Assembly (NCBI RefSeq): GCF_040111675.1
Contig: NZ_CP157794.1
Coordinates: forward strand, 4,237,501-4,301,500
Direction of reading: 5' to 3'
Length of the DNA stretch: 64,000 nucleotides
Source: Salinarimonas sp.
GTDB lineage: Bacteria; Pseudomonadota; Alphaproteobacteria; Rhizobiales; Beijerinckiaceae
Shown here: positions 16,497 through 24,446 of the stretch, in pieces
How the letters are laid out: every line of letters starts with the position of its first letter
How positions within the stretch are numbered: position 1 is the first letter of the stretch
Translations under genes and position numbers: made by a program
The notes under the pieces: generated by a model
What the model was told of the DNA's origin: nothing
The model's input: only the letters and a program-made list of their open reading frames with translations
Database searches by the model: none

Positions 16497-17090
16497 TCAC
16501 TCCCGGTTCACGATGGCGTCGGCGGCGGCCGGATCGAGCGCCTTGGCCTGCGCGAGCAACGCCTCTCCGGCGCCGGTGTCGGTGCCTTCCAGACGCGCGA
16601 GCCAGGCATAGACGCTCGCCCGGGTATGCGCCTCCATCCCGTCGAAACTGGCGTGCTCCTTGACGGCGTTGAAGTAGCGCTTGGCGAAATCGGCGCGGTC
16701 GAGAAAGCCGGGCACCGCGGCATTGGCGACCGCGGCGTACATGGTGACGCGCAGGAAATCGTCGTGCGACGCGTCGATCCGGGCGGCGGCCTGATCGAGC
16801 AGTTCCAGCCCGGCATTCACGGAACGCAGCTTGTTGTAGGGCAGCCATTCTTCCGCAGCGCGCATGGTCAACAGCGTCCCGCGCACCGCCAGCGACAGCG
16901 GATCGCTTCGGCTCTGCGGCAGGTCCTCGAGCGTATCGAGCGCGTCCGCGATGCTCATGTCACCTGCTTCGACACGCTCGAAAACCGCCTGCGGGGTCGC
17001 GGAAGCCTCGTCCTGGGCGTTCGCCGGGGCGGCCGCGAGAAGCGCGGTCGCCAGGCAGATCGCCACGAGGCGATCGAGGGGTCGCGGCAT
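16497..17090 (-). CDS. secreted helical-repeat protein of unknown function
   Basis: This 197-residue protein starts at ATG 17090 behind a strong GAGGAG site; a start 30 bases upstream is in frame but less likely. The signal peptide ends near APANA. The mature part is rich in Ala, Leu and Asp in helices of about 15-20 residues (MSIADALDTLEDL, LNKL-like turns, ASVYAWLARLEG), consistent with TPR-like or other alpha-alpha repeats. It lies between the dehydratase and the LolD-like ATPase with spacings of a few dozen bases or less. A periplasmic partner of the transporter is likely. I do not recognise the family. Confidence 0.6.
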   Translation of the reverse strand: MPRPLDRLVAICLATALLAAAPANAQDEASATPQAVFERVEAGDMSIADALDTLEDLPQSRSDPLSLAVRGTLLTMRAAEEWLPYNKLRSVNAGLELLDQAAARIDASHDDFLRVTMYAAVANAAVPGFLDRADFAKRYFNAVKEHASFDGMEAHTRASVYAWLARLEGTDTGAGEALLAQAKALDPAAADAIVNRE

Positions 17091-17123
17091 GGTCGGTCTC
17101 CTCTTCCGGTTGCGTCGCATCGG

Positions 17124-17591
17124 TCAGTCCGCGGCCAGAGCGACGGAGAAGTCCGCCGTGGCGATTTCCCGGCGGTCGACGTGGATCTGACCCTTGAACC
17201 GGCTCATCACGCCCAGCCGCTTGAGCAGCACGACGGTGACGACGAGCTGGTCGCCCGGCACGGCGGCGCGATGAAGCTTGAGGGTCATGCCGGTCAGAAA
17301 GGCCTTGTCGCCGATCCCCTCCAGGGGCCGATCGGCCGCGCCGCCCTCGGCCGCGTCGGTCTCGGGCTCGATGAAGGCCGATGCCTGCGCCATCGATTCA
17401 CCCAGAAGCACGCCGGGAACGATGGGCGCAGCGGGAAAGTGGCCGGCGAAGTAGGGTTCGTTCATGGTGACGTTCTTGTGCGCCACCACCTGTTTCGGAC
17501 CCCAGGACACGATCCGGTCGATCATCAGGAACGGCGGCCGGTGCGGCAGCCGCCGCATGATGTCCTGGATATCGAGATGAGTATCTGGCAT
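17124..17591 (-). CDS. FabZ-like 3-hydroxyacyl-ACP dehydratase
   Basis: This 155-residue hot-dog protein has the catalytic His in YFAGHFP (His51) and the acid in GESMAQ (Glu65), plus the start LPHRPPFLMIDRI that is typical of FabZ. It removes water from 3-hydroxyacyl-ACP to give the trans-2-enoyl-ACP. No enoyl reductase was found in the cluster. Ketosynthase, ketoreductase and dehydratase without an enoyl reductase would leave conjugated double bonds in place, as in aryl polyenes. The length and motifs look fully functional. Confidence 0.88.
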   Translation of the reverse strand: MPDTHLDIQDIMRRLPHRPPFLMIDRIVSWGPKQVVAHKNVTMNEPYFAGHFPAAPIVPGVLLGESMAQASAFIEPETDAAEGGAADRPLEGIGDKAFLTGMTLKLHRAAVPGDQLVVTVVLLKRLGVMSRFKGQIHVDRREIATADFSVALAAD

Positions 17592-17614
17592 GGGCGGAAC
17601 CTGAAACCGAAGGG

Positions 17615-18889
17615 TTAGAACCTGAGGGATAATCCGAGATTTGCGGAATACCGCTCCGGCAGGAGGCCGAAGTCGCAGGTGCGGCAGCCGCTGTTCATGC
17701 TCACGTTGCCGTAGATCTCGACGCTGTCGCCGATCTCGCGGAACGCATCCACGGTCAGCCGCGTACTGCCGTCCGACAGGTTCACCAGCGCGCTCAGCGA
17801 CAGGTTCGACGCTCGCGGTCCCAGGCTGTAGCGCGCGAAAGCATAGTTCTGCATGTTCGCACTGCCCAGAACGCTCGCGTCGAAGCCGAGATTTCCGGCG
17901 CGCGCGACCGCGGGCGCGGGCGCGTTGCGGTGAAAGTCGACGACGTCGACATAGCGGCCCCATTCCGCATCGCTCATCCCCTCGCCGTCGTGGATCAGCT
18001 CGACGAGCAGGTTGTGACCGGAGCGGAACGTGTAGTGCCCGCCGATCACGGCGCGCAGCACGAGGTCGTCGGCATCGAGCCGATGCCGGCCGATGGGGCT
18101 GTCGTCCGCGGTGCGGAACCGCAACGTGCCCGAGATCGCGTCGGCATGATATCGCCGCGCGCTGCCGCGCTGCACGAAGGCCGACCCGTGCAGCTGCAGG
18201 CCCTCGCCGATCACCGTGCTGAAGGCGCCCCCGGCCCCGCTGCCCAACTCCTCATCGTACCGATAAAGCAGTTGCGCATCGGTGTTCCCGACCGAGAAAG
18301 CCGCCGAGGTCACGAATTGCAGGCTGCCCAGGTCGTGGCGGCGGTTCTCGCTCAGGGTCGCCGCGGCCAGAACGTCGCCGAAATAGTGCTCGAAACGGGC
18401 CATCGGCGAGCTTTCACGCTCGAAGGTCCGATCGAGGAAGGTCGAATAGTCCGCGCTGTCGCCGAACAGCCCGATGGGTTGGAAGGCGTAGCTCGGGTCG
18501 GTGTTGAGCGCGTGATAGCCGAAGATCAGATAGCTCTCGCTGCCGACATCGGTCGCGATCTTCAAGTCGCGGATGCGCAGATCCAGGCCCAGGTCGTCGT
18601 TCAGGTCCAGGCCCCGGTGCCGCCGGTTCGGGTTTTCGTCAGCGGTCACCCGCACGCCCAGATCGTAGTCGAAGGCCTCCAGCCCGCCGGCGCAAGACAG
18701 CACGAACACCCCCGAATAGTCGGTATCGTCGGAAACGACGTCGGCGAACGTGGTGCTGCGCGGCTCGGTCGCGCGCGCCTCGGCCGTGGCCACGCAATCG
18801 GGGCCGCGCACCTGAGCCGACGCGCCGTCCGCCCCGACCAGCAGGGCGAGCGGGGCCAGGAAGCCGACGATGCCGCGTGCCTCACGCAT
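17615..18889 (-). CDS. outer-membrane beta-barrel protein
   Basis: This protein of about 424 residues has a signal peptide (about 1-26, ending DGASA). A series of amphipathic strands follows, and the chain ends in Leu-Arg-Phe, the C-terminal aromatic signature of barrel proteins recognised by the BAM complex. A CVATAE/SCAGG Cys pair lies near the start and a SGCRTC pair near the end. I start at ATG 18889; an ATG 27 bases upstream would lie inside the ketosynthase gene. It overlaps that gene by 8 bases, so it belongs to the operon. It probably forms the outer-membrane step for the product or anchors it. The family is not recognised. Confidence 0.7.
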   Translation of the reverse strand: MREARGIVGFLAPLALLVGADGASAQVRGPDCVATAEARATEPRSTTFADVVSDDTDYSGVFVLSCAGGLEAFDYDLGVRVTADENPNRRHRGLDLNDDLGLDLRIRDLKIATDVGSESYLIFGYHALNTDPSYAFQPIGLFGDSADYSTFLDRTFERESSPMARFEHYFGDVLAAATLSENRRHDLGSLQFVTSAAFSVGNTDAQLLYRYDEELGSGAGGAFSTVIGEGLQLHGSAFVQRGSARRYHADAISGTLRFRTADDSPIGRHRLDADDLVLRAVIGGHYTFRSGHNLLVELIHDGEGMSDAEWGRYVDVVDFHRNAPAPAVARAGNLGFDASVLGSANMQNYAFARYSLGPRASNLSLSALVNLSDGSTRLTVDAFREIGDSVEIYGNVSMNSGCRTCDFGLLPERYSANLGLSLRF

Positions 18890-20099
18890 CAGCGTGTTCC
18901 AGAACGATGGACGCATTGTTTCCGCCGAAGCCTATGTTGTTGGACAGGATCCGCCGCGGCCTCGCATCCCGCGCCTGGTTGGGCACGCAATCGACACGGC
19001 ATTTGGGATCGGGGGTCTCGAAGTTGATGGTCGGCGGCAGGAAGTGCTCGTTCATCGCCGCGACGCAGGCCACCGCCTCGAGGGCGCCGGCTGCGCCCAG
19101 CGTGTGACCGTGCATGGACTTCGTCGAGCTGACGGGAATGGTCCAGTCCCGGTCCGCCGGGTTGAGCTTCTTGATCGCGCGCACTTCCATGGCGTCGTTG
19201 TGCGGCGTGCCGGTGCCGTGCGCGTTGATGTAGTCGAGGTCGGCGCCGGCGATGCCGGCCATGTCGAGCGCGCGCCGCATGGCCAGATGCGCGCCACGGC
19301 CCGACGTGTCGGGAGCCGTCATGTGAAACGCATCCGCGCTGGCGCCGAACCCGGTGATCCGGCCCAGCACCTCGGCCCGCCGCGCCCGCGCCCGCGCCTC
19401 GGATTCGAGGACCAGGATCCCCGCCCCCTCGGCCAGCGCCACGCCGTTGCGGTTCTTGTCGAAGGGCCGGATCTTGTCGGGGGTCACGTTGCGCAGGCAG
19501 TTGAACCCGGCCATCGTCATCTTGGCCATCGGATCGACGCCGCCCACGATCGCGACGTCCAGCTTGCCGGACATGATCATCAGCGCGCCGTAGCCGATCG
19601 CCATGTTGGCCGACGAGCACGCGGTCGAGAACGACATGTTCGGGCCCTCGATCCCCAGCTCCTCGGCGATGTGCGTGCCGGACGAGAAGATCGGGTAGTC
19701 GCGCAGGCGCGTCGTGTTGATCCGCCCGGTCTCCTGCAGCTTCTCGTAGAAGGCCGTGCCGCCGATCATGCCGCCGAGCGTGGAGCCGAGGTAGACGCCC
19801 GCGCTCAGCCGTTCCTCGTCGGTCAGGTGGAGCCCCGCCTGCGCCACCGCTTCGCGCAAGGCCACCATCGCCAGCCGGGTCGACCGATCCATCTTGCGAA
19901 AATCCGCCTCGCGATAATGCTCGGCGCGCTCGAGATCGGTCACCTCTCCGCCGATCCTCCCGGCGAGGTCCGACGCGTCGAACGACGTCACCATCCTGAT
20001 GCCGTCCACGCCCCCCTGCAGGCCCTTGACGAAATTCGCATAGCCCGAGCCGATGCTGCTCAGCACCCCCACGCCCGTGACGACAGGAACTCGCGACAT
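18882..20099 (-). CDS. FabF-like 3-ketoacyl-ACP synthase with intact triad
   Basis: This 405-residue condensing enzyme has all catalytic residues: Cys161 in STACSSA, His in NAHGTGTPHND, and His in KSMHGHTLGAAGA. The C-terminal NNIGFGGNNAS loop is also present. It performs decarboxylative Claisen condensation to extend the acyl chain. AGGGGA upstream of the ATG is a good ribosome binding site. It is flanked by a thioesterase and the outer-membrane barrel protein. It is one of four ketosynthase-related genes in this cluster and, with the gene at 21209-22333, one of two that look active. Confidence 0.93.
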   Translation of the reverse strand: MSRVPVVTGVGVLSSIGSGYANFVKGLQGGVDGIRMVTSFDASDLAGRIGGEVTDLERAEHYREADFRKMDRSTRLAMVALREAVAQAGLHLTDEERLSAGVYLGSTLGGMIGGTAFYEKLQETGRINTTRLRDYPIFSSGTHIAEELGIEGPNMSFSTACSSANMAIGYGALMIMSGKLDVAIVGGVDPMAKMTMAGFNCLRNVTPDKIRPFDKNRNGVALAEGAGILVLESEARARARRAEVLGRITGFGASADAFHMTAPDTSGRGAHLAMRRALDMAGIAGADLDYINAHGTGTPHNDAMEVRAIKKLNPADRDWTIPVSSTKSMHGHTLGAAGALEAVACVAAMNEHFLPPTINFETPDPKCRVDCVPNQARDARPRRILSNNIGFGGNNASIVLEHADA

Positions 20100-20108
20100 C
20101 CGATTCCC

Positions 20109-20573
20109 CTAATCTCGCTGCGCTTGCGCGTGCTTGACCGCCTCGAACCTGTCGGCGAACCGCTGCATGATCGCCGGCAGCTTGATCAGCATCTTTCCAT
20201 TGGCATCGAGGATCACGTTCACCGTGGTGCCGGTGCACAGCAGCTGGGAGCTCTTCGGCTTCGTCACGCGGTAACGGATCTCGAGCCGCGCGACCGGGGA
20301 AAACACCGGCTCGACCCAGACACGGACGACATCGCCGTAGCGCGCGGGGGCCAGGTAGCGGCACGTCACCTCGGTCACCGGAAACGTCAGGCCGGTCCGC
20401 TCGAGCTCCGGGATCGAGATGCCCAGGCTCCCCATGAAGCGGTCCCGCGCCTCGTTGAACCAGATGATGTAATTGGCGTGATAGACGATGCCCATCTGGT
20501 CCGTCTCGTTGTAGCGGACATGAAGGTCGTGATGAAAACCCCGCTTCGGCGGCGGGCGCGAGACGAGCTCCAT
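20109..20573 (-). CDS. YbgC/4-hydroxybenzoyl-CoA-type thioesterase
   Basis: This 154-residue hot-dog thioesterase has the motif RYNETDQMGIVYHANYIIWF. In this the Asp25 is the expected catalytic acid, and the YHANY segment is characteristic of the YbgC and 4HBT groups. The closest named reaction is hydrolysis of acyl- or aroyl-thioesters. In a polyene cluster it may release the finished chain or edit stalled carrier proteins. It is followed by the FabF-like gene 9 bases away. Confidence 0.85.
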   Translation of the reverse strand: MELVSRPPPKRGFHHDLHVRYNETDQMGIVYHANYIIWFNEARDRFMGSLGISIPELERTGLTFPVTEVTCRYLAPARYGDVVRVWVEPVFSPVARLEIRYRVTKPKSSQLLCTGTTVNVILDANGKMLIKLPAIMQRFADRFEAVKHAQAQRD

Positions 20574-20576
20574 GTC

Positions 20577-21206
20577 TCAGGTCCCCCTTGCTTCGGACAG
20601 GCCGCTGGCTTCGGCGAGGCCCGCGAGGAACGACACCGCGTCCCGCGCCGCAGGCGAGAGCGCCTCGGCCGCGCACATCCGGTCCGTCGTGTCCCGATCG
20701 GCCAGAACCAGGGCGCACCGCGTCTCGTCGCTCGGCGAGGCGCCCACGCGGATCGCGCCGATCAGCACCCGGTCGACGATCCCCGACCCGAGCCAGTCGC
20801 GCGCCAGCACGAGCTGCGGGCAGCTCTCGACCGGCGCCTTCGCCTCCTCGGACAGCGTCACCGCGGGGCCGGCGACCCGGAACGTCAGGCAAAGCTCCGA
20901 CGTGGCGGCGTTCGGCACCGACACCGCATAGTGGCGCGGCATGACGTTGCCGGTGGCCAGGCTTCGCTGGAACGCCGTGTAGCTTTCGCCGGCGACATTC
21001 GACACCGACAGGCAGGCACCCGTTCGCGCATCCGGCGTCCGGGCGGGCGGCATCAGCGCATGGCCCGCCATGATCAGCACCCGGCTGCCGTGCAGGCAGC
21101 GGCCGACGGGCGGGCTCAGCCGCTGGGCGCGGTACCGTCGATCGAGCGCATCGACGGACCCGGCCAGGGCGACGAACGGCGCGCGAGGTGTCCGAGCATG
21201 GCGCAT
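20577..21206 (-). CDS. truncated ketosynthase-like protein without active site
   Basis: This 209-residue protein matches only the N-terminal half of a ketosynthase. It has segments like MPRHYAVSVPNAATSELCL and LLVLARDWLGSGIVDRVLIGA, the latter resembling the strand-helix after the nucleophile elbow. No TACSS-type motif and no His residues of the triad are seen. Similar short proteins occur in aryl polyene and flexirubin-type clusters as non-catalytic partners of ketosynthases. It lies between an active ketosynthase and the thioesterase with spacings of a few bases. It may be a scaffold or chain-length partner rather than a pseudogene, since the frame is intact. Confidence 0.55.
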   Translation of the reverse strand: MRHARTPRAPFVALAGSVDALDRRYRAQRLSPPVGRCLHGSRVLIMAGHALMPPARTPDARTGACLSVSNVAGESYTAFQRSLATGNVMPRHYAVSVPNAATSELCLTFRVAGPAVTLSEEAKAPVESCPQLVLARDWLGSGIVDRVLIGAIRVGASPSDETRCALVLADRDTTDRMCAAEALSPAARDAVSFLAGLAEASGLSEARGT

Positions 21207-21208
21207 GG

Positions 21209-22333
21209 TCAGACCGCCCTTTCCACGAAGACCGCCGTGTTGCTGCCGCCGAAAGCGCAGTTCATGGTCACGGCCGTCGCCGGCTGCTTTCGTGTCGACG
21301 ACGCCGAGGCGCCCTGCGCCAGGTGCTCGAATTGCTCATCGACCGCAGCGGTGCCCAAGATGCCCGGCGTGACGGCCCCCTGCAGCGCCAGGATGCAGAT
21401 GATCAACTCGAGCGCCGCGGCCGCGCCGCAGGTGTGGCCGGTGGCGTTCTTGGTCGCGCTGACGCGCACGTCGCGCAGGCGCTCCCCGAAGACCCGCGCC
21501 AAGGCATGGTATTCCATGCTGTCGTTGAGCTCGGACCCGGTGCCGTGAACGTTGATGAAGTCCGGCGCGTCGCGGCGCTCGCCCATGGACATCAGGATCG
21601 CCCGGGACATGGCTTGCCCCGACGGCTCCGGCGCGGTGAGCCTGAACGCATCCGTGGCGCATCCGACGCCCGTGACATAGGCCAGGGGCTCCGCGCCCCG
21701 TGCCTGCGCCGCATCGGCGCGCTCGACCACGAGCGCAGCCGCGCCCTCGCCCAGCGAGATTCCTTCGCGGCCCGCGGCGAAAGGCGTGCAGCCCGCCCGC
21801 GACATGGCGCGCAGCGCAACGAAGCCCTGCATCAGGAAGTCCGAGACGACATCGCCGCCGGCGACCACGACCCGGTCGACCAGGCCGGCCCGGATCTGCG
21901 CGCCGGCATAGGCCAGGGCATGGGCCGAGGCGGTGCAGGCCGTCGTGACGGAGAACGGCATCTGCCGCGCCCGGCCCTGCAGCGCCGCCGATCGCACGAC
22001 GGGCATCGCCGGCGCCGCCCAGCACGCCGTGCTCTCGGGGTCGAAGCGCGCTTCCCAATCGCCGAGCTCGCCATGGGTGGAGCCGACGAGCAGCGGAAGC
22101 GGCGCCGCGACCTCGTGCAGGCCCGCGCCGTTCAGCGCCTCATTGATCGCCAGTTCCAGCAGCATCGCGCATCGGTCGGTCCGGTCGTCGTCGATGCCCG
22201 GCACCCTAGCATAGGCAAACGCGTCTCGATACCACGCGCGCAGCGCCGACGCGCCGCGCCGCAAGCCCGCTTCGAGCGCGGGAACACCGGTCCCGAAACC
22301 AGTGACGCAGCCCATGCCGGTGATCGCGATCAT
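21209..22333 (-). CDS. 3-ketoacyl-ACP synthase with intact triad
   Basis: This 374-residue ketosynthase has Cys133 in VTTACTAS, His in NVHGTGSELND, and His in NATGHTCGAAA. The closing NCAFGGSNTA loop is present. It is shorter than the FabF-like protein (405), and its elbow sequence TACTA differs from the usual TACSS. It overlaps the acyltransferase gene by 4 bases. In aryl polyene systems one ketosynthase often pairs with an inactive partner; the neighbouring inactive protein at 23256-24446 is a candidate partner. Confidence 0.9.
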   Translation of the reverse strand: MIAITGMGCVTGFGTGVPALEAGLRRGASALRAWYRDAFAYARVPGIDDDRTDRCAMLLELAINEALNGAGLHEVAAPLPLLVGSTHGELGDWEARFDPESTACWAAPAMPVVRSAALQGRARQMPFSVTTACTASAHALAYAGAQIRAGLVDRVVVAGGDVVSDFLMQGFVALRAMSRAGCTPFAAGREGISLGEGAAALVVERADAAQARGAEPLAYVTGVGCATDAFRLTAPEPSGQAMSRAILMSMGERRDAPDFINVHGTGSELNDSMEYHALARVFGERLRDVRVSATKNATGHTCGAAAALELIICILALQGAVTPGILGTAAVDEQFEHLAQGASASSTRKQPATAVTMNCAFGGSNTAVFVERAV

Positions 22334-23259
22334 GCCGCCGCCTCCGCAGCGGCGACCGCGACCACCGCGGCGATCTCGCCGGGAGACGCGGTGCCGAGGC
22401 AAGTCGCGCCGGGCATGTTCTGAAGCGCGAGGCCCCTCATCTGCTTGCCGATGCCCACCTCGACGAAGGCGGAGGCCCCCTGCGCGGCCATCGTCGACAG
22501 GCAGGTCTTCCACAGCACTGGAGCGGTCACCTGGGTCAGGAGCTCGCGCCGCAGGTCGTCCTCCGAACCGATCACCGCCCCGGTCACGTTCGACAGGACC
22601 GGAATGCGCGGCTCGTGCATCGGGCACCGCGCGAGGGCCTCCTCGAACATCGGCACGGCGGGGGCCATCAGCGGGCTGTGATAGGCGCCCGCGACGTCGA
22701 GCCGCGTCACGCGGAGCCCGGCCGCCCGCAGCGCCGCCTCGGCCTGCGCCAGCGCCGCGACGTCGCCCGAGATCACGGTCTGCGTCGGCGCGTTGAAATT
22801 GCACACGGTGATGCCCGCCGTCGCGCAGATCTCGCCGCATTCCTCCGTCCACGCGCCCGAGACGGCCGCCATGCCGCCCGGGGAGAGGGCGTTGGCGTGT
22901 TCCATCGCGGCCGCCCGCGCGATCACCAGGTCCAGCGCATCGTCGAAACGGATGGCACCCGCCAGATGCAGCGCCGAAATCTCGCCCAGGGAATGGCCCG
23001 CGGCCATCCGGAACCGAACGCCGGCCGCGTGCAGAATCCGCCCGATGCCGGCCGAGAACACGAAGATCGCGACCTGCGCCACCCGCGTCGACTGCAACAG
23101 GCGCGCCGGCCCCTTGCGCACCACGCGGCCCAGATCGACCGACATGCGCGCGCCGGCATCGGCCAGCATCTCGTCGAAGACGGGGTGGTGCGACAGAAGT
23201 GCGCGCCCCATCCCGACCGCCTGGGATCCCTGCCCCGGACACAGCATCGCGAGCGTCAT
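22330..23259 (-). CDS. malonyl-CoA:ACP acyltransferase (FabD-like)
   Basis: This 309-residue acyltransferase starts with LCPGQGSQ. The nucleophile is Ser90 in AGHSLGEIS and the partner His lies in AGAYHSPLM near residue 194. It would load malonyl units onto one of the cluster carrier proteins. Housekeeping fabD is normally in the fab operon with fabH, so this is a dedicated copy. It overlaps the genes on both sides by 4 bases, so translation of the three is coupled. Confidence 0.9.
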   Translation of the reverse strand: MTLAMLCPGQGSQAVGMGRALLSHHPVFDEMLADAGARMSVDLGRVVRKGPARLLQSTRVAQVAIFVFSAGIGRILHAAGVRFRMAAGHSLGEISALHLAGAIRFDDALDLVIARAAAMEHANALSPGGMAAVSGAWTEECGEICATAGITVCNFNAPTQTVISGDVAALAQAEAALRAAGLRVTRLDVAGAYHSPLMAPAVPMFEEALARCPMHEPRIPVLSNVTGAVIGSEDDLRRELLTQVTAPVLWKTCLSTMAAQGASAFVEVGIGKQMRGLALQNMPGATCLGTASPGEIAAVVAVAAAEAAA

Positions 23260-24446
23260 GCCGGCGCCTCCAGGCGTGCCGACGTGTTCAGCCCGCCGAC
23301 CCAGAAGTTGTTGCACAGGATCGCTCGCGGCGGTCGGTCCTGCGGACCCGGCAGCCTGAGCGACAGCGCTTCGTCCGGATACTCGGTGCCCACCGGCGCC
23401 GGAACGACGCCGTGCTCGAAGATCTTCACCGCCGCCACCGCGTTCCAGAGCCCCGACACGCCCTTGCAATCCCCCACCGCCCCACGGATGTTGGTCACCG
23501 TCGGCGCCTCGCGCCCGTTCGCATAGGCGGCGATCGCCTCGGCCTCGGCCCGTTCGGCGTCCCGCGTGCAGTAGCTGCCCGCCAGGACGACGTCCGTTCC
23601 CGCACGCGCCGGATCGGACAGCCGCATCGCGTTGGCGATCCCTCTCGAATAGCCGCGCTTGGGCGAGACGCCGCGCGCGTCGTTGGTCGAGGCCCATCCC
23701 GTCAGGGCGGCCAGGATGCGCGCGCCCCGCGCCTCGGCCGCCGATCTCGCCTCGAGGGTCAGCGCCGCGCCGCCCGTGGCGGCGATCACGCCGTTGGCCC
23801 GCTCGTCGAACGGGCGCACGCGCGCCTCCTTGCCGTCGTTGGGCGAGATGAAGCGCAGCTTGCGATCGATGTCGCGGCCGAGGCCCGCCACATGATCCGA
23901 CGCGACGGCGATCACGACCTCCGCCTGGCCGGTCGCGATCAGATCCGCGGCGGCACACAGGGCATAGCCGCCCGCGGCCCACCCCATCGGCAGGGCGAGC
24001 AAGGGACCGCGGAAACCGTACTCGATGCTGATCAGGCTGGCCGGCGCGTTGTAGACGCTTTCCTGAAAGCCGATGGGCTCGATCGCGTTCACGCCGACGG
24101 CGCACAGCAAGTGCACGTTGCGCGCCACGATCTCGGTGGGTTCGTTGGCGGTGCCGTAGACGATGGACACCGTGTCCTTGTCCATCGTCCTGAGCGGCAG
24201 ATCCGCCTGCGCGATCGCCGCACTGGTGGCCGCGTAGGCGTATTGCGACACGCGCGGCGCGCGGGACACGCGGCTGGACTTCGTGAACCGGGCGATATCG
24301 AAGCCCGGCACGTCGACATGCCCGTCGCTGCCCGCCGCAGCCGGGCCGAGGCAGGGGTCGGGTGCGCGAAGCGCGTGCCAGAACGCGTCGACCGTGTCGC
24401 CGAAGGGGCCGACCGCGCCGGTGCCGGTGATCACGACGTCACGCAT
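23256..24446 (-). CDS. inactive ketosynthase partner (KS-beta/chain-length-factor-like)
   Basis: This 396-residue protein has the ketosynthase fold but none of the catalytic residues. The nucleophile position reads LPMGWAAGG, so Trp156 replaces the active Cys. The HGTGT motif is replaced by SYCTRDAERAE, and the GHTLGAAG segment reads GAVGDCKGVSGLW, with Asp for His. The frame is intact and the rest of the fold (VVITGTGAVGP start, FWVGGLNTS end) is well kept, which argues for a selected non-catalytic role. In type II polyketide and aryl polyene systems such a partner pairs with an active ketosynthase and sets chain length. It overlaps genes on both sides. Confidence 0.8.
   Translation of the reverse strand: MRDVVITGTGAVGPFGDTVDAFWHALRAPDPCLGPAAAGSDGHVDVPGFDIARFTKSSRVSRAPRVSQYAYAATSAAIAQADLPLRTMDKDTVSIVYGTANEPTEIVARNVHLLCAVGVNAIEPIGFQESVYNAPASLISIEYGFRGPLLALPMGWAAGGYALCAAADLIATGQAEVVIAVASDHVAGLGRDIDRKLRFISPNDGKEARVRPFDERANGVIAATGGAALTLEARSAAEARGARILAALTGWASTNDARGVSPKRGYSRGIANAMRLSDPARAGTDVVLAGSYCTRDAERAEAEAIAAYANGREAPTVTNIRGAVGDCKGVSGLWNAVAAVKIFEHGVVPAPVGTEYPDEALSLRLPGPQDRPPRAILCNNFWVGGLNTSARLEAPA

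Noticed and set aside
16497..17120. Longer start of the secreted helical protein at 17120
   Set aside because: The first ten residues are strongly basic and lie before a good GAGGAG site for the ATG at 17090, which gives a normal signal peptide.
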